A stretch of 32,023 nucleotides of DNA from Bacillota bacterium (GCA_021828865.1 JAJZCW010000030.1:1-32023); one strand, 5' to 3'. Positions 7,359-19,720 are shown, counted from the stretch's first letter. Translations and numbers: made by a program. The notes: a model not told the origin generated them from the letters alone.

Positions 7359-8138
7359 GTGGCGGGAGTAGTGGAACGTGAAATTAGAGAAGGTGTGTTA
7401 TACCTGTGGATCAATCGTCCTGAAGTGTTAAACGCGATTAATCCTCAGGTGTTGAAAACTTTGTTGGACGGGTTCCTAAGTGCAAGGGATGATTCAAACG
7501 TTCGTGCTGTCGTCATCTCAGGACGAGGCAGAGGTTTTTGTTCGGGCCAGGAACTCAACCCAGAAATCCTGAAAGGCAGTGTTCAAGTTAGGGAAATGGT
7601 GCTGGAGATGTATAATCCGGTAATTGAAGCGATGAAAAACCTGCAGAAGCCCATATTGGCAAGCATTAACGGTGTGGCGGCAGGGGCAGGATTGAGTGTG
7701 GCGATGGCCGCCGATTTAAGGATTGCTGCTGACAATTCCAATTTTTCTGTCGCCTTCAGCAAAATTGGACTAGCTCCTGATAGTGGCGCCAGTTATTATC
7801 TGCCGCGACTTGTCGGTTTGTCAAAAGCGATGGAATGGGCGCTGCTTGGCACAGCCATCGATGCTGCCACTGCGCTTCAAACGGGGCTCGTCAATTTTGT
7901 GGTGGAAGCGGACAAGCTAATTGAAAAAACACATGAATTAGCGATGCGTCTTGCGAGCGGTCCAACCGTTGCGCTGGGGCTGACCAAACGCGCGCTCTAT
8001 GAAGGCGTATCAGGAGCATTGGCTGATGCATTGGAACGGGAAGCGCTTTATCAACAACTGGCCTCCGAATCACAAGATTTTAAAGAAGGCATAACAGCAT
8101 TTCAGCAAAAACGGGCACCTTTATACCAAGGCAAATAA
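7359..8138 (+). CDS. Enoyl-CoA hydratase/isomerase family protein, PaaG-like
   Basis: This 259-residue crotonase-fold protein has WINRPEVLNAINPQ near the N-terminus, the first oxyanion motif GRGFCSGQEL at residues 57-66, and the second at NGVAAGAGLSVAMAADLRIA (GAG in place of the common GGG). The active-site region reads IGLAPDSGASYYLPRLVG, with an acidic residue at Asp141. That pattern is closest to the PaaG isomerase branch and to acyl-CoA hydratases of beta-oxidation; the exact substrate is not readable. I start it at GTG 7359, seven bases after GAAGGGTGG (7343-7351), not at the in-frame ATG 7338, which has no ribosome site. It has its own promoter and stands apart from other acyl-CoA genes. 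Confidence 0.85.
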   Translation: MAGVVEREIREGVLYLWINRPEVLNAINPQVLKTLLDGFLSARDDSNVRAVVISGRGRGFCSGQELNPEILKGSVQVREMVLEMYNPVIEAMKNLQKPILASINGVAAGAGLSVAMAADLRIAADNSNFSVAFSKIGLAPDSGASYYLPRLVGLSKAMEWALLGTAIDAATALQTGLVNFVVEADKLIEKTHELAMRLASGPTVALGLTKRALYEGVSGALADALEREALYQQLASESQDFKEGITAFQQKRAPLYQGK

Positions 8139-8248
8139 ATACCTGCCGATCGTCTGGTCCTCAATCATTGCAAGGACCGAGGATTCATGAGTACAATGAA
8201 TGGGGTGAACACGCCCTTAATGGGCATGCAGAAAGGGCGGTTATTAGA

Positions 8249-8539
8249 TTGCAACTGGATAAATTGCGTGATCGCTCTGTCGATCAGTTGTTTGAGGCTA
8301 TGTTAAAACTGGAGACATTAGAAGAGTGCTATCTTTTTTTTGACGATTTGTGTACCGTGGGAGAAGTACAATCGCTGGCTCAGAGGCTTGAAGTGGCTCG
8401 TATGCTGAAAAGCGGCCAAACTTACAGCCACATCGAAGCAGAAACAGGTGCCAGTACCGCTACTATCAGCCGTGTCAAGCGTTGCTTGAATTATGGATCC
8501 GATGGCTATCATTTAGTATTGGATAGGTTAGCGAAGTAA
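8249..8539 (+). CDS. yerC: YerC/TrpR-like transcriptional regulator
   Basis: This 96-residue protein matches the YerC branch of the TrpR-like superfamily over its whole length: LEECYLFFDDLCTVGEVQSLAQRLEVARML, then the helix-turn-helix TYSHIEAETGASTATISRVKRCLNYG. It presumably binds DNA as a dimer; the effector and targets are not readable. I start it at TTG 8249, eight bases after AAAGGGCGG (8232-8240), because relatives begin with MQxDKLR exactly there; the longer frame from 8168 adds 27 unsupported residues. A GGTCCT/AGGACC hairpin (8156-8178) lies upstream, after the enoyl-CoA hydratase stop. In Bacillus subtilis yerC lies in the same chromosomal neighbourhood as pcrA and gatCAB, consistent with this window. 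Confidence 0.85.
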   Translation: MQLDKLRDRSVDQLFEAMLKLETLEECYLFFDDLCTVGEVQSLAQRLEVARMLKSGQTYSHIEAETGASTATISRVKRCLNYGSDGYHLVLDRLAK

Positions 8540-8577
8540 AAAACCACTTGTCAAACAAAGGCTTGCCAAGCGGTTTT
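8540..8577 (-). terminator. Terminator between convergent yerC and ndh genes
   Basis: The arms beginning AAAACC (8540) and ending GGTTTT (8577) pair over 15 positions with two mismatches around an eight-base loop. On the minus strand the stem is followed by a run of six T (plus A-run 8538-8543), which suits the NADH dehydrogenase gene. It may also slow plus-strand transcription from yerC. Confidence 0.65.
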
Positions 8578-8596
8578 GGTGCGGGACAAATTTAGT

Positions 8597-9805
8597 TTAT
8601 TGGCTAACATTCGAGAGCGTGGACGAGAAAGGTTCGTTTTTAAATAAAGCGCCAATTTTGGTTAAATATCGAATATTGCTTGCTTCTTTTGCCATGTAGG
8701 CCATTTTACCGTACATTCTATATGATTTTAGTACTTTTCCAACGGCATCTTTTCTGCCTAAGGAGGCTACTGATCCGACAATATGTGGGATAAATGCCGC
8801 TTTGGTCCCGCCTTTGATGTCATGATAGAGATATTTGCCTGTAGCAATTCCCATTTGCCATGCCAACTGCGCAGTGGGAGGGAGTGGTCTATTGTTTTCT
8901 CCGATGACTAACGCGCAATCCCCTATCATATAGACTTTGGGGGTGTTAGGTGATTGTAAAAATTGGTTGATTATTGCCCTTCCTCGGGGATCAGTGTTAA
9001 AACCGGCATCGATGACCAGTTGGTTACCTCGAACGCCGCCTGTCCAAATCATCGTCTCCGTATTAATGGATTCACCATTTCGTAAGTGGACGATGCTGTC
9101 TTCCACTTTTACGATGGGTTGACCGGTGAGAAACTTTACGCCACGTGACTCCAAACTTCGCTGTGCCACTTCGACTAGTTGCTGATCAAATCCGGGTAAA
9201 ATTCCAGGTGCTGCTTCTATGTTGTAAAGCTCAATCCTGGAAACATCAATGCCTGCGTCCGCTGCATACTTTGGCAATGCATCTGCCAATTCACCGACTA
9301 ACTCAATTCCACTAAATCCAGCTCCACCTATGACGAAACGCAATAATTCAGGTCGTTGCTCATAGGGAAAGCGTGCAAAACAAGACTCTATGTGTGTGCG
9401 GATTAGGCGGGCTTGATTGACTGATTTAAGCGTATAGGCGTGTTCTTTAAGCCCTGGAATATTAAAATACTCAGTGTCGCTTCCGAGTGCGACTACGAGA
9501 TAGTCATAAGCTAATGACTTGTTGTTTTCAAGTAAGACGAGGTTGTTTTTGGTGTCAATTGTCTGTACTATGCCCTTTACCAGTGTGATGTCTTTTCCAT
9601 TTATAATGGAAGGTAAAGAAATGCGTATTGATCTGTCACTTCTAGCTCCTGCGGCTGACTCATGCAATTGAGTAATCAATTGATGGTAAAAGTGTTTGTT
9701 GACTAACGTAATCGACGCATCATCAGCGCTTAAGAGTTTGCGGGCTTGTAGTGCGCAGAGCAGTCCAGCATAACCGGCGCCTAAGATCACGATGCTAGGT
9801 TGCAT
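8597..9805 (-). CDS. ndh: Type II NADH:quinone dehydrogenase (NDH-2)
   Basis: This 402-residue flavoprotein should move electrons from NADH to the quinone pool at the inner face of the membrane without pumping protons. The FAD-binding GxGxxG is at residues 8-13 (GAGYAG). The second Rossmann motif for NADH is GGAGFSGIE around 160. An ATG-like FAD motif, YMIGDCA, comes later, followed by TAQLAWQMG, the conserved AQxAxQ quinone-site stretch. The C-terminal part has short amphipathic segments typical for membrane association. The length fits the family. ATG 9805 is preceded by GAAGGGATG. A consensus -35 promoter lies upstream and a terminator follows. Sulfide:quinone reductases are related, but the AQLAWQ motif and absence of their extra cysteines favour NDH-2. 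Confidence 0.88.
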   Translation of the reverse strand: MQPSIVILGAGYAGLLCALQARKLLSADDASITLVNKHFYHQLITQLHESAAGARSDRSIRISLPSIINGKDITLVKGIVQTIDTKNNLVLLENNKSLAYDYLVVALGSDTEYFNIPGLKEHAYTLKSVNQARLIRTHIESCFARFPYEQRPELLRFVIGGAGFSGIELVGELADALPKYAADAGIDVSRIELYNIEAAPGILPGFDQQLVEVAQRSLESRGVKFLTGQPIVKVEDSIVHLRNGESINTETMIWTGGVRGNQLVIDAGFNTDPRGRAIINQFLQSPNTPKVYMIGDCALVIGENNRPLPPTAQLAWQMGIATGKYLYHDIKGGTKAAFIPHIVGSVASLGRKDAVGKVLKSYRMYGKMAYMAKEASNIRYLTKIGALFKNEPFSSTLSNVSQ

Positions 9806-9853
9806 TACTCATCCCTTCTTTTATTTATTATTATATTATATTTATTACAACTA

Positions 9854-9881
9854 ATAATAAGACTTGTAGGTTATTTGTCAA
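9854..9881 (-). promoter_or_regulatory. Promoter of the NDH-2 gene
   Basis: A perfect TTGACA -35 (plus 9876-9881) and TATTAT -10 (plus 9854-9859, 5 of 6) are 16 bases apart. The leader down to the ATG is very AT-rich. The promoter is back to back with the tRNA promoter at 9893-9922. Confidence 0.6.
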
Positions 9882-9892
9882 CGAGTAGATAT

Positions 9893-9922
9893 TTGACGTG
9901 TGGCAGGTGAAGGTGATATAGT
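9893..9922 (+). promoter_or_regulatory. Promoter of tRNA-Pro
   Basis: TTGACG (9893-9898, 5 of 6) and TATAGT (9917-9922, 5 of 6) are separated by 18 bases. The expected start near 9929 is a few bases before the mature tRNA. Confidence 0.6.
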
Positions 9923-9934
9923 ACCCATTGTCAT

Positions 9935-10011
9935 CGGAATGTAGCTCAGCTTGGTAGAGCGCACGGTTCGGGACCGTGAGGTCGCAGGTTCGAATCCTGT
10001 CATTCCGACCA
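9935..10011 (+). tRNA. tRNA-Pro (anticodon CGG)
   Basis: The acceptor arms CGGAATG (9935-9941) and CATTCCG (10001-10007) pair perfectly. The D arm has GCTC/GAGC. The anticodon stem CACGG/CCGTG carries loop TTCGGGA, so the anticodon is CGG, reading CCG. The T arm GCAGG/CCTGT has loop TTCGAAT. Discriminator A and an encoded CCA end the gene at 10011. It is a single tRNA with its own promoter and terminator rather than part of a cluster. Confidence 0.95.
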
Positions 10012-10034
10012 TTTGTAATATTGATATACAAAAG

Positions 10035-10057
10035 CTGCCGTTTTGGCAGATTTTTTG
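10035..10057 (+). terminator. Rho-independent terminator of tRNA-Pro
   Basis: CTGCC (10035-10039), a GTTTT loop and GGCAG (10045-10049) are followed by A and six T from 10051. Confidence 0.8.
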
Positions 10058-10132
10058 TTTTTATCAGGGATGCAGTTAAATTGATTGCGATTTTTTTGCC
10101 TACATATTACTTTGATTAGAGACAATATCAGT

Positions 10133-10149
10133 GGAAAGGGGGCCTTTCC
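10133..10149 (+). promoter_or_regulatory. Ribosome-site-occluding hairpin before purE
   Basis: GGAAAGG (10133-10139) and CCTTTCC (10143-10149) form a seven-base stem with a GGG loop. The only good Shine-Dalgarno, the purine tract 10133-10142, is the 5' arm plus loop, and the ATG is four bases past the stem. The stem could lower purE translation unless melted. No purine riboswitch fold was apparent in the region 10058-10132. Confidence 0.4.
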
Positions 10150-10152
10150 CAA

Positions 10153-10677
10153 ATGAATACAATTGGAATGACACCAATTGTTGGTGTCATCATGGGCAGC
10201 GAATCAGATTTTGATACCATGAAGCAGGCAATCGACATTCTGCAGGAATTTCAAGTGCCGTTTGAGGCTGAGATCGTCTCTGCTCACCGAACACCAGACA
10301 AACTTTACAAATATGCACAATCAGCTCGCGAACGGGGATTGAAAGTGATTATTGCTGGGGCGGGAGGAGCCGCACACTTGCCGGGGATGGTAGCTTCCAT
10401 GACCACATTGCCGGTCATTGGCGTGCCAGTGATGTCTAGAGCGCTAAACGGTCTGGACAGTCTGCTCTCTATCGTGCAAATGCCTGGTGGAGTACCAGTC
10501 GCCACGGTGGCGATTGGCAGTTCAGGAGCCAAAAATGCAGGGTTGCTCGCTGTCTCCATTTTATCTATCGTAGATGAAAAACTGGCGCAACAGTTAAGCG
10601 ACTATCGAGATCATCAGACGATGCTTGTGTTAAAACAGTCGTTGCCACTAAACGGCCGGGATGTTTCTTCGAGATAG
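10153..10677 (+). CDS. purE: N5-carboxyaminoimidazole ribonucleotide mutase, catalytic subunit PurE
   Basis: This 174-residue enzyme converts N5-CAIR to CAIR in de novo purine synthesis, acting after PurK. The class I PurE signatures are clear: [14 protein letters not shown] at the phosphate-binding N-terminus, [14 protein letters not shown] with the active-site His, [18 protein letters not shown], and [25 protein letters not shown]. The length is a little above the usual 160 because of a short C-terminal tail. The ATG at 10153 sits just after a hairpin that contains the ribosome site. purK follows with a one-base gap. Other pur genes are not in the window, so the pair is separated from the large pur operon seen in Bacillus subtilis. 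Confidence 0.95.
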   Translation: MNTIGMTPIVGVIMGSESDFDTMKQAIDILQEFQVPFEAEIVSAHRTPDKLYKYAQSARERGLKVIIAGAGGAAHLPGMVASMTTLPVIGVPVMSRALNGLDSLLSIVQMPGGVPVATVAIGSSGAKNAGLLAVSILSIVDEKLAQQLSDYRDHQTMLVLKQSLPLNGRDVSSR

Positions 10678-10678
10678 G

Positions 10679-11833
10679 ATGTGTGTAAGATTGACAAGGC
10701 GAAAGCTTGGGATCCTTGGTGCTGGACAACTGGCACAGATGACCTGTTTGGCTGGTCAGAAACTCGGCTATGAAATGCACGTCTTCGCAAATAGCGAAAT
10801 GGAACCGGCAGCGCTAGTGGCGGACAAGGTTTGGCGTGGCGAGTGGACAGATACAGATTTAGTGATTGAGTTTGCGAAAACAGTCAATGCGTTCGCGTAC
10901 GACACGGAACATTTGCCAATCTCTTCTGTCAATATCGCCTCGAACTATTCGCAGGCGTTCCCCCATCCGGAACTGCTCTTTGCGACACAAAACCGCATAC
11001 GCGAGCGCGAATTGCTGCAATCATTTCACGTCCCAATGCCTAAGGTCGCTTTTATCAGGAATAATGCAGATATCATGAAGGTTGTCGATTTTGGCTATCC
11101 TGCAGTGCTGAAAACCGCAGAGCAAGGATATGACGGCAAGGGCCAGATAAAAGTCGAGGCATTCGACCAGTTGACTGGTGCCTGGGAACAACTAGGAAAT
11201 GTGCCGTGTGTGCTCGAAGAGTGGATCCATTTCACTAAAGAAATGTCCGTATTGGTCGCAAGGGGCATTCAAGGAGATTCACAGGTTTATCCAGTCGTAG
11301 ATAATGATCATGTGAACCATATTTTACATCAATCTTCCATCCCATCTACGCTTTTGCAAAGCGTGCAGGAAGAGGCGGAACGAATCGCTCGCCACATTGC
11401 GGAGAGTGTCAGCTTAACGGGGCTTTTAGCCGTGGAAATGTTCTATACTGCAGAAGGGAAAGTATGGGTGAATGAGCTGGCACCAAGGCCGCATAATTCC
11501 GGACACCTTACACAACTCTCGGCGAAAACGAGTCAGTTTGAGCAGTTGGTGTTGGCTATGGCAGGTGAATCGCTTGGAGCGGTAGATACGCGCCCTGCAG
11601 TGATGTTAAATTTGCTCGGGGACTTGTTTATGGGCGAGCACGCAAGCAGGGATTACCTGAAACACGGATTCATCTACCCGACAGATGCGGAGACGAATGT
11701 ATTTTTTTATGGGAAAAAAGAGGCGAGACCAGGTCGCAAAATGGGTCACCTCATCGCTGTGGCAGATACACGACAGGAAGCGAAGGCAAAAGCGGAAAAA
11801 CTGTATCAGGAGTATGAACGCGCCAATCACTGA
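10679..11833 (+). CDS. purK: N5-carboxyaminoimidazole ribonucleotide synthase PurK
   Basis: This 384-residue ATP-grasp enzyme makes N5-CAIR from AIR, ATP and bicarbonate, feeding PurE. The N-terminal motif is LGILGAGQLAQM. The ATP-grasp core is recognised by PAVLKTAEQGYDGKGQ, a VLEEWIHFTKEMSVLVAR segment, and EMFYTAEGKVWVNELAPRPHNSGH near the metal site, then TSQFEQLVLAM. The start is uncertain: ATG 10679, TTG 10691 and an internal-overlap ATG 10661 are all in frame and none has a strong ribosome site; I prefer 10679, one base after the purE stop. Translational coupling to purE is likely. The 149-residue gene follows after 19 bases. Confidence 0.93.
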   Translation: MCVRLTRRKLGILGAGQLAQMTCLAGQKLGYEMHVFANSEMEPAALVADKVWRGEWTDTDLVIEFAKTVNAFAYDTEHLPISSVNIASNYSQAFPHPELLFATQNRIRERELLQSFHVPMPKVAFIRNNADIMKVVDFGYPAVLKTAEQGYDGKGQIKVEAFDQLTGAWEQLGNVPCVLEEWIHFTKEMSVLVARGIQGDSQVYPVVDNDHVNHILHQSSIPSTLLQSVQEEAERIARHIAESVSLTGLLAVEMFYTAEGKVWVNELAPRPHNSGHLTQLSAKTSQFEQLVLAMAGESLGAVDTRPAVMLNLLGDLFMGEHASRDYLKHGFIYPTDAETNVFFYGKKEARPGRKMGHLIAVADTRQEAKAKAEKLYQEYERANH

Positions 11834-11852
11834 ACGTCAGGGGGGGATAGGC

Positions 11853-12302
11853 ATGACTGTACTCGAAGCATATGAAGTGCTCAGGGAAGCGCTCACTGAT
11901 GATGTCATGAAAAGCGAACGGCTGCGTGTCTACCAGTTGGTGATGCGCAAAACGCGGGAATTGCATTCCGCTTTGGGTGTACCAGATTTACTCGACGCGC
12001 CTCATGTCGAAGAAAAATTGGTGTTATTCCAGGAATTTCATCATGTTCCGGGAAATCATCTGTGGCAGGCGATGCAGTTTGTGTTTCGTGTGGCCCGTGA
12101 TGGTGGCGATGAACAGGATGCAGAGCAGAAAAATGAATACATACAATTGATCTATCGTACGCTTTTTACTTCACCACTTCACAAACAACCGCGAATTCCG
12201 GATAACTGGTGGGCAACGCCACTCGGGCTTGCCTGCAAAGTGGTGGATAAGGGCATTGAAAGTTGCATGGATTTGATTGAACAATTAGCGCAAGAAGGGT
12301 AG
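11853..12302 (+). CDS. Hypothetical protein between purK and pcrA
   Basis: This 149-residue soluble, largely helical, acidic protein belongs to no family I recognise. The start is ATG 11853, six bases after AGGGGGG; the frame extending back into purK is a shadow. Visible features are a helical N-terminus (VLEAYEVLREAL), HHVPGNHLWQAMQFVFRVA in the middle, and an unusual tryptophan pair in IPDNWWATPLGLACKVVDKG about 30 residues from the end. There is no signal peptide, membrane helix or catalytic signature. It is packed between purK and pcrA (gaps of 19 and 9 bases), so it is probably co-translated with the helicase. In Bacillus subtilis the gene before pcrA is pcrB, which this does not resemble. 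Confidence 0.75.
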   Translation: MTVLEAYEVLREALTDDVMKSERLRVYQLVMRKTRELHSALGVPDLLDAPHVEEKLVLFQEFHHVPGNHLWQAMQFVFRVARDGGDEQDAEQKNEYIQLIYRTLFTSPLHKQPRIPDNWWATPLGLACKVVDKGIESCMDLIEQLAQEG

Positions 12303-12311
12303 GAGAAAGCG

Positions 12312-16542
<4,231 letters not shown>

Positions 16543-16551
16543 TTCTTTTGA

Positions 16552-16689
16552 TTACCTGCCGCGGATAAATTCATTGACGTTTTGCTTATAACGACGCTTG
16601 ATTCGAACAAACTGATAACGTGTACTGTATCGTCCTGCGAAAAAAGCGGCAGGTATCAGGATAATGGCGCCGGTCAGCCAAAAGTTCAT
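16552..16689 (-). CDS. Possible 45-residue small membrane protein
   Basis: A 45-codon minus-strand frame from ATG (plus 16687-16689) to TAA (plus 16552-16554) encodes one hydrophobic N-terminal segment (WLTGAIILIPAAFFAG, residues 4-19) followed by a strongly basic tail rich in Arg, Lys and Tyr. An AGGAG ribosome site lies at plus 16701-16705, 11 bases upstream. The charge pattern fits a single-pass protein with the tail inside. It converges on ligA with a nine-base gap and is divergent from tagO. I recognise no family; it could be a chance frame, but the ribosome site and the hydrophobic-then-basic layout favour a real gene. Confidence 0.45.
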   Translation of the reverse strand: MNFWLTGAIILIPAAFFAGRYSTRYQFVRIKRRYKQNVNEFIRGR

Positions 16690-16828
16690 CTATTCATCAA
16701 CTCCTGTGCGTGTTAAGAAGTATTCGTCTTGTTGAAGATATGCTTTTGTCAGGATGCTTAGAATGCTATCGTGCAATAAGCCCAAATGATTTTAGTCAAT
16801 TACGCAAGGAATTATCGGAAAAATGCCA

Positions 16829-16857
16829 TTTTCGCTTGTCTTTGAATCTGTTATACT
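16829..16857 (+). promoter_or_regulatory. Extended -10 promoter of the tagO-like gene
   Basis: TGTTATACT (16849-16857) gives an extended -10 with a 5 of 6 hexamer; the -35 at 16829-16834 (TTTTCG) is poor. The start would be about 30 bases before the coding region. Confidence 0.5.
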
Positions 16858-16895
16858 AACAGCGGTCTGTTGAACAAGGGGAGGCACTCATCGTA

Positions 16896-17846
16896 ATGCG
16901 GTACTTGTTGGCCGTGATTATTAGTTTTACGTTTGTTTATTTTACTGTCCCGTACGTGCAAAAATTAGCATTGAAGACAGGTTTTGTTGACATTCCTAAT
17001 CAACGGAAGATTCATACCGACCCTATCCCGCTTTTGGGCGGTCTTTCGATCTATTTGGGGTTTGTCATCACAGGATCGATTTTTGCCAATCATTCTCCTG
17101 AATTCTGGGGTATATTGCTTGGCGGTTTGCTGATTTTTATCATTGGAATCATTGATGATTTTTATAAAACAAGACATAAAGAATTAGCGGCATGGCCGAA
17201 ATTTATCGTGCAGATCATTGCCGCCTCCATCCTTCCATTGTTTGGTGTTAGCATTCAGGGCATTAATATTCCATTTGTTCACGAGTCTTTTGTGGTTTTC
17301 CCCATCTGGCTTCGCGTATTTGCTACCGTGGTATGGGTGGTTGGCATTACCAACATGATGAATTTTCTTGACGGGGTAGATGGGCTTGCTGCGGGGATAG
17401 CGGCAATTTCAGGAACCACCCTGTTTTTTATTGCCCTGTTGAAAGGGCACAGCGCCATGGCACTTTTGTCCATCACACTAATCGGTAGCGCGCTTGGCTT
17501 TTTGCGTCACAACTTTCATCCGGCAAGAATCTTTATGGGAGATGCTGGCGCGACATTCCTTGGTTTTGTCCTTGCCTCCATTGCAGTGGGAGGCGCCTTC
17601 AAGTCTGCCACGCTGATCTCCGTCCTCATCCCGGTACTCGCATTAGGAGTGCCGATCATGGATGCTTTCTATGTGATTATCCGAAGAATGAAGGAAAGAC
17701 GCCCTATTTATGTGGCAGACAAGGGTCATACTTTTCACTACTTGATGAGATCTGGATTAAGTCAAAAACAGACTGTGACGTTCTTGTATCTGCTTGGTAT
17801 CTGTTTTTCTCTGGTATCGATCGTCATTTTGCTCGTACAAAAGTAA
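16896..17846 (+). CDS. tagO: Undecaprenyl-phosphate GlcNAc-1-phosphate transferase, TagO/WecA type
   Basis: This 316-residue polytopic membrane enzyme of the MraY/WecA family transfers a sugar-1-phosphate from a UDP-sugar to undecaprenyl phosphate, the first step of teichoic acid or other wall polymers. The family motifs are present: DIPNQRKIHTDPIPLLGG near the N-terminus, the aspartate pair in GIIDDFYKTRHKEL, NMMNFLDGVDGLAAG, and FMGDAGATFLG. The cytosolic loop ADKGHTFHYLMRSGLSQKQ stands where relatives have HxHH. About ten hydrophobic helices are visible. The HIHHRL-type loop is slightly divergent here. The start ATG 16896 follows AAGGGGAGG with an 11-base spacer. It has its own promoter and is separate from the gat operon. 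Confidence 0.85.
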   Translation: MRYLLAVIISFTFVYFTVPYVQKLALKTGFVDIPNQRKIHTDPIPLLGGLSIYLGFVITGSIFANHSPEFWGILLGGLLIFIIGIIDDFYKTRHKELAAWPKFIVQIIAASILPLFGVSIQGINIPFVHESFVVFPIWLRVFATVVWVVGITNMMNFLDGVDGLAAGIAAISGTTLFFIALLKGHSAMALLSITLIGSALGFLRHNFHPARIFMGDAGATFLGFVLASIAVGGAFKSATLISVLIPVLALGVPIMDAFYVIIRRMKERRPIYVADKGHTFHYLMRSGLSQKQTVTFLYLLGICFSLVSIVILLVQK

Positions 17847-17920
17847 ATGAAACGTTGAATGAGATGAAGTGTGGTAGGGTGGTTGAAGACGATGACTTCG
17901 ACTGCCCTGTTTGGCATTTA

Positions 17921-17929
17921 TGTTATAAT
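17921..17929 (+). promoter_or_regulatory. Extended -10 promoter of the gatCAB-dagK-rlmCD operon
   Basis: TGTTATAAT combines an extended -10 TG with a perfect TATAAT (17924-17929), 33 bases before gatC. No good -35 lies 17 bases upstream, which is tolerable for an extended -10 promoter. Confidence 0.55.
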
Positions 17930-17961
17930 CCAAAAATAATAACTTTGCGGAGGTAATATTA

Positions 17962-18252
17962 ATGAGCCTTTCAAAAAAAGACGTGGAGTATGTGGCTGCG
18001 CTCGCCAGGCTTCATGTGAGCGAAGAAGAGAAAGAATCGCTCTCCCATGAACTTAGCCGCATTCTCGAACATGCCAGTGAACTGCAGAAATTGGACCTCG
18101 ATGGGGTAGAACCGACAAGCCATGTGGGAGTGACGCAAACGGTCATTCGAAAAGACGAACCTCGCGAATCCATGCCGCCAGAATTGGTGTTGCAGAATGC
18201 GCCTGATGCGGAAGACGATCAATTCAAAGTACCAGCGGTAATGGAGGGATAA
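17962..18252 (+). CDS. gatC: Asp-tRNA(Asn)/Glu-tRNA(Gln) amidotransferase subunit C
   Basis: This 96-residue small subunit wraps between GatA and GatB and stabilises the complex. The family pattern is clear: [48 protein letters not shown], then LRKDEP-like VIRKDEP and the C-terminal [20 protein letters not shown] lies ahead of the ATG at a good distance. It is the first gene of the operon; gatA starts four bases after its stop. Confidence 0.95.
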   Translation: MSLSKKDVEYVAALARLHVSEEEKESLSHELSRILEHASELQKLDLDGVEPTSHVGVTQTVIRKDEPRESMPPELVLQNAPDAEDDQFKVPAVMEG

Positions 18253-18256
18253 CAGC

Positions 18257-19720
18257 GTGGTGGAATTAGGGATAGGTATTCGACAATTACATGATGCGTT
18301 ACAAAGAAGGGAACTGACAGCAACTGATCTGGCGGAAGACAGCATTGCCCGTATCCGCGAGTGGGACAAGGATGTACAAGCATTCTTAAAGGTGACGGAA
18401 GACGATGCGCGTCAACGCGCGAAAGTGTTGTCGGGACAGGCACCACAAGGCCTGCTTGAGGGTATCCCATTCGCGCTCAAGGACAATATGACCACACGCG
18501 GAGTGGAGACGACTTGTGGCAGTAAAATATTATCAGGATACATACCGCCGTACTCTGCGGCCGTCACAGAAAAGCTAGAGGCGCAGGGAGGCAATTTGGT
18601 TGGCAAATTGAACATGGACGAATTTGCGATGGGGTCTTCGACCGAAAATTCGGGTTATTTTCCTACTAGGAATCCGTGGGATTTAACCGTGGTTCCCGGG
18701 GGCTCGAGTGGCGGGTCTGCGGCAGCAGTGGCTGCCGGAATGGTGGCATTCGCACTTGGCTCTGATACGGGAGGATCAATCCGACAACCTGCCTCATACT
18801 GCGGCGTGGTAGGACTAAAGCCTACTTATGGGCGGGTGTCGCGATATGGATTAGTCTCCTATGCCTCATCGCTCGATCAAATAGGACCGATCACCAATAC
18901 AGTGGAGGATGCTGCAATCGTTCTTCAAGCCATCGCAGGGCATGACCAACGGGATTCTACTTCTGTCCGTCTTGAAGTGCCTGATTTTGTGAGTGCATTA
19001 TCAGGCGATATTCGCGGGCTGAAAATCGGACTACCTAAAGAGTACTTAGATCTTGGCATGGATGAAAGCATGAGGGCTGTGTTTGATACAGCGGTGAACC
19101 AACTTCGCGCACTTGGTGCGAGCATCCACGAAGTGACCCTTCCGCATACGGCCTATGCGTTATCTGCCTATTACCTGATTGCTCCAGCGGAAGCCTCGTC
19201 CAATTTGGCCCGCTATGATGGGGTTCGTTATGGGTTTCGTGCAAAGGACGCCGATAACCTTCTTGATATGTACAATAAGACTCGCAGCCAGGGGTTTGGT
19301 ACAGAAGTCAAGCGCCGTATCTTGATCGGTACCTATGCCTTATCATCTGGTTACTATGATGCCTATTACAAGCGCGCCCAACAGGTGCGGACGTTGATTC
19401 GTCGAGACTTTGAGGAGGCTTTTGAAGAAGTGGACCTTATTATATCCCCTACCGCACCAACAACGGCATTTAAGCTTGGGGAAAAAACGAGTGACCCGCT
19501 GACCATGTATTTGAGCGATATTTACACGATTCCTGTCAACCTGGCAGGACTCCCGGCCATCAGTGTGCCGTGCGGTTTTATCTCTGGCCTCCCTGCAGGA
19601 TTACAGATGATCGGAAAAATGTTCGATGAGGCCACGGTACTACGTGCGGCACATGCCTATGAAAAGGCGACCGATTGGACAAGCAGACGTCCGCAAATTG
19701 CAAAAGGGGGACGGGCATAG
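18257..19720 (+). CDS. gatA: Asp-tRNA(Asn)/Glu-tRNA(Gln) amidotransferase subunit A
   Basis: This 487-residue amidase-signature subunit releases ammonia from glutamine for transamidation of mischarged Glu-tRNA(Gln) or Asp-tRNA(Asn). The Ser-cisSer-Lys triad is complete: Lys75 in FALKDNM, Ser150 in [14 protein letters not shown], and nucleophile Ser174 in [16 protein letters not shown]. The length is typical. The start is GTG 18257 (a second GTG follows at 18260) after GGAGGGAT. The gatB ATG follows immediately after the gatA stop, so translation is coupled. Confidence 0.97.
   Translation: MVELGIGIRQLHDALQRRELTATDLAEDSIARIREWDKDVQAFLKVTEDDARQRAKVLSGQAPQGLLEGIPFALKDNMTTRGVETTCGSKILSGYIPPYSAAVTEKLEAQGGNLVGKLNMDEFAMGSSTENSGYFPTRNPWDLTVVPGGSSGGSAAAVAAGMVAFALGSDTGGSIRQPASYCGVVGLKPTYGRVSRYGLVSYASSLDQIGPITNTVEDAAIVLQAIAGHDQRDSTSVRLEVPDFVSALSGDIRGLKIGLPKEYLDLGMDESMRAVFDTAVNQLRALGASIHEVTLPHTAYALSAYYLIAPAEASSNLARYDGVRYGFRAKDADNLLDMYNKTRSQGFGTEVKRRILIGTYALSSGYYDAYYKRAQQVRTLIRRDFEEAFEEVDLIISPTAPTTAFKLGEKTSDPLTMYLSDIYTIPVNLAGLPAISVPCGFISGLPAGLQMIGKMFDEATVLRAAHAYEKATDWTSRRPQIAKGGRA

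Noticed and set aside
9831..10031. Minus-strand frame of 66 codons containing NDRIRTCDLTVPNRA
   Set aside because: It is the antisense of the tRNA-Pro gene; this peptide is a well-known false protein produced by translating the reverse strand of a tRNA.
10012..10152. Purine riboswitch ahead of purE
   Set aside because: After the tRNA terminator fewer than 100 bases remain and I could not find the three-way junction core pairing.
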